Of a stretch of 8,124 bases of DNA, positions 6,566 through 8,124 are shown piece by piece. The position numbers and the translations under genes are program-made. The notes below the pieces were generated by a model. That model worked only from the letters and a program-made list of their open reading frames with translations, had not been told where the DNA came from and searched no databases. Numbering within the stretch: position 1 is the stretch's first letter; every line of letters starts with the position of its first letter. Origin of the DNA: an uncultured Devosia sp. (GTDB lineage: Bacteria > Pseudomonadota > Alphaproteobacteria > Rhizobiales > Devosiaceae); the NCBI GenBank assembly GCA_946480655.1, contig CAMLKN010000098.1, positions 1-8,124 on the forward strand, given 5' to 3'.

Positions 6566-7855
6566 TCAGTCCGGCCGGGTGCCGTTCTTCGCCAGAACAT
6601 CGCCGGCCAGGTAGAGGGAGCCGCAGATCAGCACCCGGGCATCGGGCACTTCGGCGGCCGTCTTGAGGGCGGTGGTGATCGAGCGTGACGCCTTTGCCGG
6701 GAAGCGCAGCGCCCGGGCCCTTGCGGCAATCTCCTCGGCGCCATGCGCATTGGCTTCGCCCGGAATGGTCAGCGTCAGCACCTGTGCCGGATGCAGGTCG
6801 CGGAACGGCGCCAGGAAATCCTCTGGCGCGCGGGTGTTCATCATGCCCATGATCAGCACCAGCGGTTTGTCCGGCATGGCGGCGATGGTGCGGGCCAGGG
6901 CCGCCGCGCCATGCGGATTGTGGCCGCCATCGAGCCAGAGCTCATGGCCGGCCGGCAAAAGACTGCGCAGCCTGCCCTCGCGGATGGGCTGCATGCGCGC
7001 CGGCCAGGTGACACGGCGCAGGCCCTCGGCAAAGGCGCGCTCGTCCACGGGCAGGCCGAAATGGCGGGCGGCCGCGATGGCCAGCGCCGCATTGTCGAAC
7101 TGATGCGGGCCGGGCAGAGCCGGCGGCGGCAGGTCGAGCAGTCCGTCCTCGTCCTGATAGACGAGCCGACCGTCCTGCTCGGCGCCGTGAAAGTCCTCGC
7201 CCTGCCAGATCGGACTGACACCCAGCCGCCGCGCCGCCCGGTCCAGCACGGCGCGGGCCTCGTCGCGCTGCAAGCCCATCACCGCCTTGGCGCCGCGTTT
7301 GAGGATGCCGGCCTTGTTGGAGGCGATCTCCGCCAGGCTATGGCCCAGGAAACCCTGATGGTCGTAGTCGATCGGGGTGATGATGGTACCCAGCGGGTGC
7401 TTGACCACATTGGTCGTGTCGTAGGTGCCGCCCATGCCGGTTTCCAGCAGCAGGTAGTCGGCCTTCGTTTCGGCAAAGAGCTTGAAGGCTGTGACGGTGG
7501 TCACCTCGAAAAAGGTGATCGGGTCGCCATTGTTGGTCGCCTCGACCTGTTCGAGCGCCGCGTTGAGGTTCCGCGTGCCGACCAGCTTGCCTGCCAGCCT
7601 GATGCGCTCGTTGAAGCGCACCAGGTGCGGGGAATTATAGACATGCACGGACTTCCCCGAGGCTTCGAGAAAGGCGCGGAGATAGGCGATAGTCGAGCCC
7701 TTGGCATTGGTGCCGGCGACATGGATGGTGGGCGGCAGATGATCCTGCGGATTGCCGAGCTTTTCGAGCAGCGGCAGCATGCGATCAAGACTGAGATCGA
7801 TCAGCTTGGGGTGCAGTCTGCTCAGGCGGGCGAGGATGGCGTCGGTGCGGGACAT
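6566..7855 (-). CDS. folC: Bifunctional folylpolyglutamate / dihydrofolate synthase
   Basis: Mur-ligase-family cytoplasmic enzyme that couples dihydropteroate with glutamate and adds further glutamates to folates using ATP. The 429-residue product has the normal family length. Motifs: P-loop HVAGTNAKGST (45-55) with Lys52; SPHLVRFNERI (75-85); LLLETGMGGTYDTTN (135-149); PIDYDHQGFLG (161-171); SNKAGI with Lys181 at the position of the carbamylated lysine; DGGHNPHGA (309-317); and C-terminal ICGSLYLAGDVL. The P-loop has Ala51 where Gly is usual. MSRTDAILARL at ATG 7853-7855 looks like the family N-terminus but has only a weak CGGA ribosome site. ATG 7883-7885 has a better GGAG site six bases upstream, but that site lies in a repeat hairpin. 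The frame stays open to 7957 through repeat DNA, which should not be annotated as protein. The gene is convergent with the GH3 gene. Confidence 0.93.
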   Translation of the reverse strand: MSRTDAILARLSRLHPKLIDLSLDRMLPLLEKLGNPQDHLPPTIHVAGTNAKGSTIAYLRAFLEASGKSVHVYNSPHLVRFNERIRLAGKLVGTRNLNAALEQVEATNNGDPITFFEVTTVTAFKLFAETKADYLLLETGMGGTYDTTNVVKHPLGTIITPIDYDHQGFLGHSLAEIASNKAGILKRGAKAVMGLQRDEARAVLDRAARRLGVSPIWQGEDFHGAEQDGRLVYQDEDGLLDLPPPALPGPHQFDNAALAIAAARHFGLPVDERAFAEGLRRVTWPARMQPIREGRLRSLLPAGHELWLDGGHNPHGAAALARTIAAMPDKPLVLIMGMMNTRAPEDFLAPFRDLHPAQVLTLTIPGEANAHGAEEIAARARALRFPAKASRSITTALKTAAEVPDARVLICGSLYLAGDVLAKNGTRPD

Positions 7856-7887
7856 TATTGTATCCGGAACAGGCCTAGTGTTCATCG

Positions 7888-8033
7888 CCTTCTCCCCTTG
7901 AGGGAGAAGGTGCCCGAAGGGCGGATGAGGGGTAGGCGATCTGGCCACCCGCTCCACATGCGCGGTGAGAACCCCTCACCCTGATTTTCTGCTGAACGCA
8001 GAAAATCTGTCCCTCTCCCTCAAGGGGAGAGGG
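7888..8033. repeat. Twin-hairpin mosaic palindromic repeat, element B
   Basis: A 146-bp element upstream of folC made of two inverted halves. Left half (7888-7933): hairpin CCTTCTCCC, loop CTTGA, GGGAGAAGG; then a small hairpin GCCC-GAA-GGGC (7912-7922); then GGATGAGGGGT. Right half (8033 to 7971, read on the minus strand): hairpin CCCTCTCCC, loop CTTGA, GGGAGAGGG; then a 10-bp-stem hairpin (7983-8007); then GGGTGAGGGGT. The outer hairpins differ by one compensated base pair. The inner hairpins are unrelated in sequence and length, as if exchanged. A 37-base core (7934-7970) lies between. It resembles intergenic mosaic repeats known from rhizobia and relatives, but I cannot assign a named family. 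Confidence 0.85.
7983..8007. other. AT-rich 10-bp-stem hairpin nested in repeat element B
   Basis: GATTTTCTGC (7983-7992) pairs perfectly with GCAGAAAATC (7998-8007) around the loop TGAAC. It occupies the position that GCCCGAAGGGC holds in the other half of the element, and its A+T-rich stem differs from the GC-rich surroundings. It appears to be an interchangeable module. It is not followed by a T-run on either strand. Confidence 0.75.
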
Positions 8034-8047
8034 GATAGCAGGAGCCG

Positions 8048-8124
8048 CTACTTCCGCAGTTCCCCGCCCGTGGTCTTGGTCACCGCCGCCACGACAGCCG
8101 CCGAAACCTTGTCGATTTCCTCGT
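8048..8124 (-). CDS. C-terminal end of an unidentified protein, cut by window edge
   Basis: Reading leftward on the minus strand, the frame is open from the window edge to TAG at 8050-8048, giving 24 residues (EEIDKVSAAVVAAVTK and then TTGGELRK). The composition suggests a terminal helix. accD often precedes folC on the same strand in Hyphomicrobiales, but this tail does not resemble an AccD C-terminus that I know, so I leave it unnamed. About 190 bp including repeat element B separates it from folC. No intrinsic terminator with a T-run follows it. That this short frame is a gene end at all is inferred from orientation, position and the otherwise unexplained space. Confidence 0.45.
   Translation of the reverse strand, partial: EEIDKVSAAVVAAVTKTTGGELRK

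Noticed and set aside
7856..7957. 34-residue N-terminal extension of FolC
   Set aside because: Its first 24 codons are translated from the core and left arm of repeat element B, and the family N-terminus begins near 7855 (7885 is the only serious alternative).
6743..7984. 413-codon plus-strand open frame opposite folC
   Set aside because: folC motifs occupy the other strand over the whole span, and this frame runs on into repeat element B without any domain.
7888..8033. CRISPR array
   Set aside because: The repeated units are two inverted, not direct and regularly spaced, copies, and no cas gene is present.

Overview
The window is GC-rich, densely coded chromosome from an alphaproteobacterium, most likely of the order Hyphomicrobiales. 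I infer this from three things: an AddA-type helicase-nuclease (the alphaproteobacterial replacement for RecBCD), an addA-trxA pair facing folC as in rhizobial genomes, and palindromic intergenic repeats of the kind common in this group. A Devosia-like genus is a guess.

Layout from left to right. (1) The 3' four-fifths of addA, plus strand, with its N-terminus outside the window. (2) A spacer with one imperfect hairpin, then a 107-residue thioredoxin with a classical CGPC active site, closed by a clear intrinsic terminator. (3) A second 107-residue thioredoxin, about 59% identical to the first without gaps but with a CPPC active site and its own strong ribosome-binding site. (4) A minus-strand alpha/beta hydrolase whose 3' end overlaps the end of the second thioredoxin gene by 29 bp. 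(5) A divergent control region of about 140 bp with an inverted repeat and a candidate promoter. (6) A plus-strand GH3 family glycosidase starting at TTG. (7) A spacer holding an 85-bp twin-hairpin repeat. (8) Minus-strand folC (folate synthesis). (9) A second, longer twin-hairpin repeat immediately upstream of folC. (10) The last 24 codons of an unidentified minus-strand gene.

Functionally these are mostly housekeeping genes: double-strand-break repair (AddA), disulfide reduction (two thioredoxins), sugar or cell-wall turnover (GH3), folate and one-carbon metabolism (FolC), and one hydrolase of unknown substrate. In many Hyphomicrobiales addA-trxA and folC are convergent neighbours. Here a second thioredoxin, a hydrolase and a glycosidase lie between them, so this looks like an expanded version of a conserved junction. 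There is no phage, transposase, CRISPR, rRNA or tRNA, and I see no clear new multi-gene system.

The most distinctive signals are non-coding. The two intergenic repeats have unrelated stems but the same design: two inverted copies of a hairpin with the pentaloop CTTGA. The differences between the copies inside the stems are compensated by the pairing base. The second element also sits on the folC start region and could supply, and bury, its ribosome-binding site. The CGPC/CPPC tandem thioredoxin pair is the most interesting protein-level feature.
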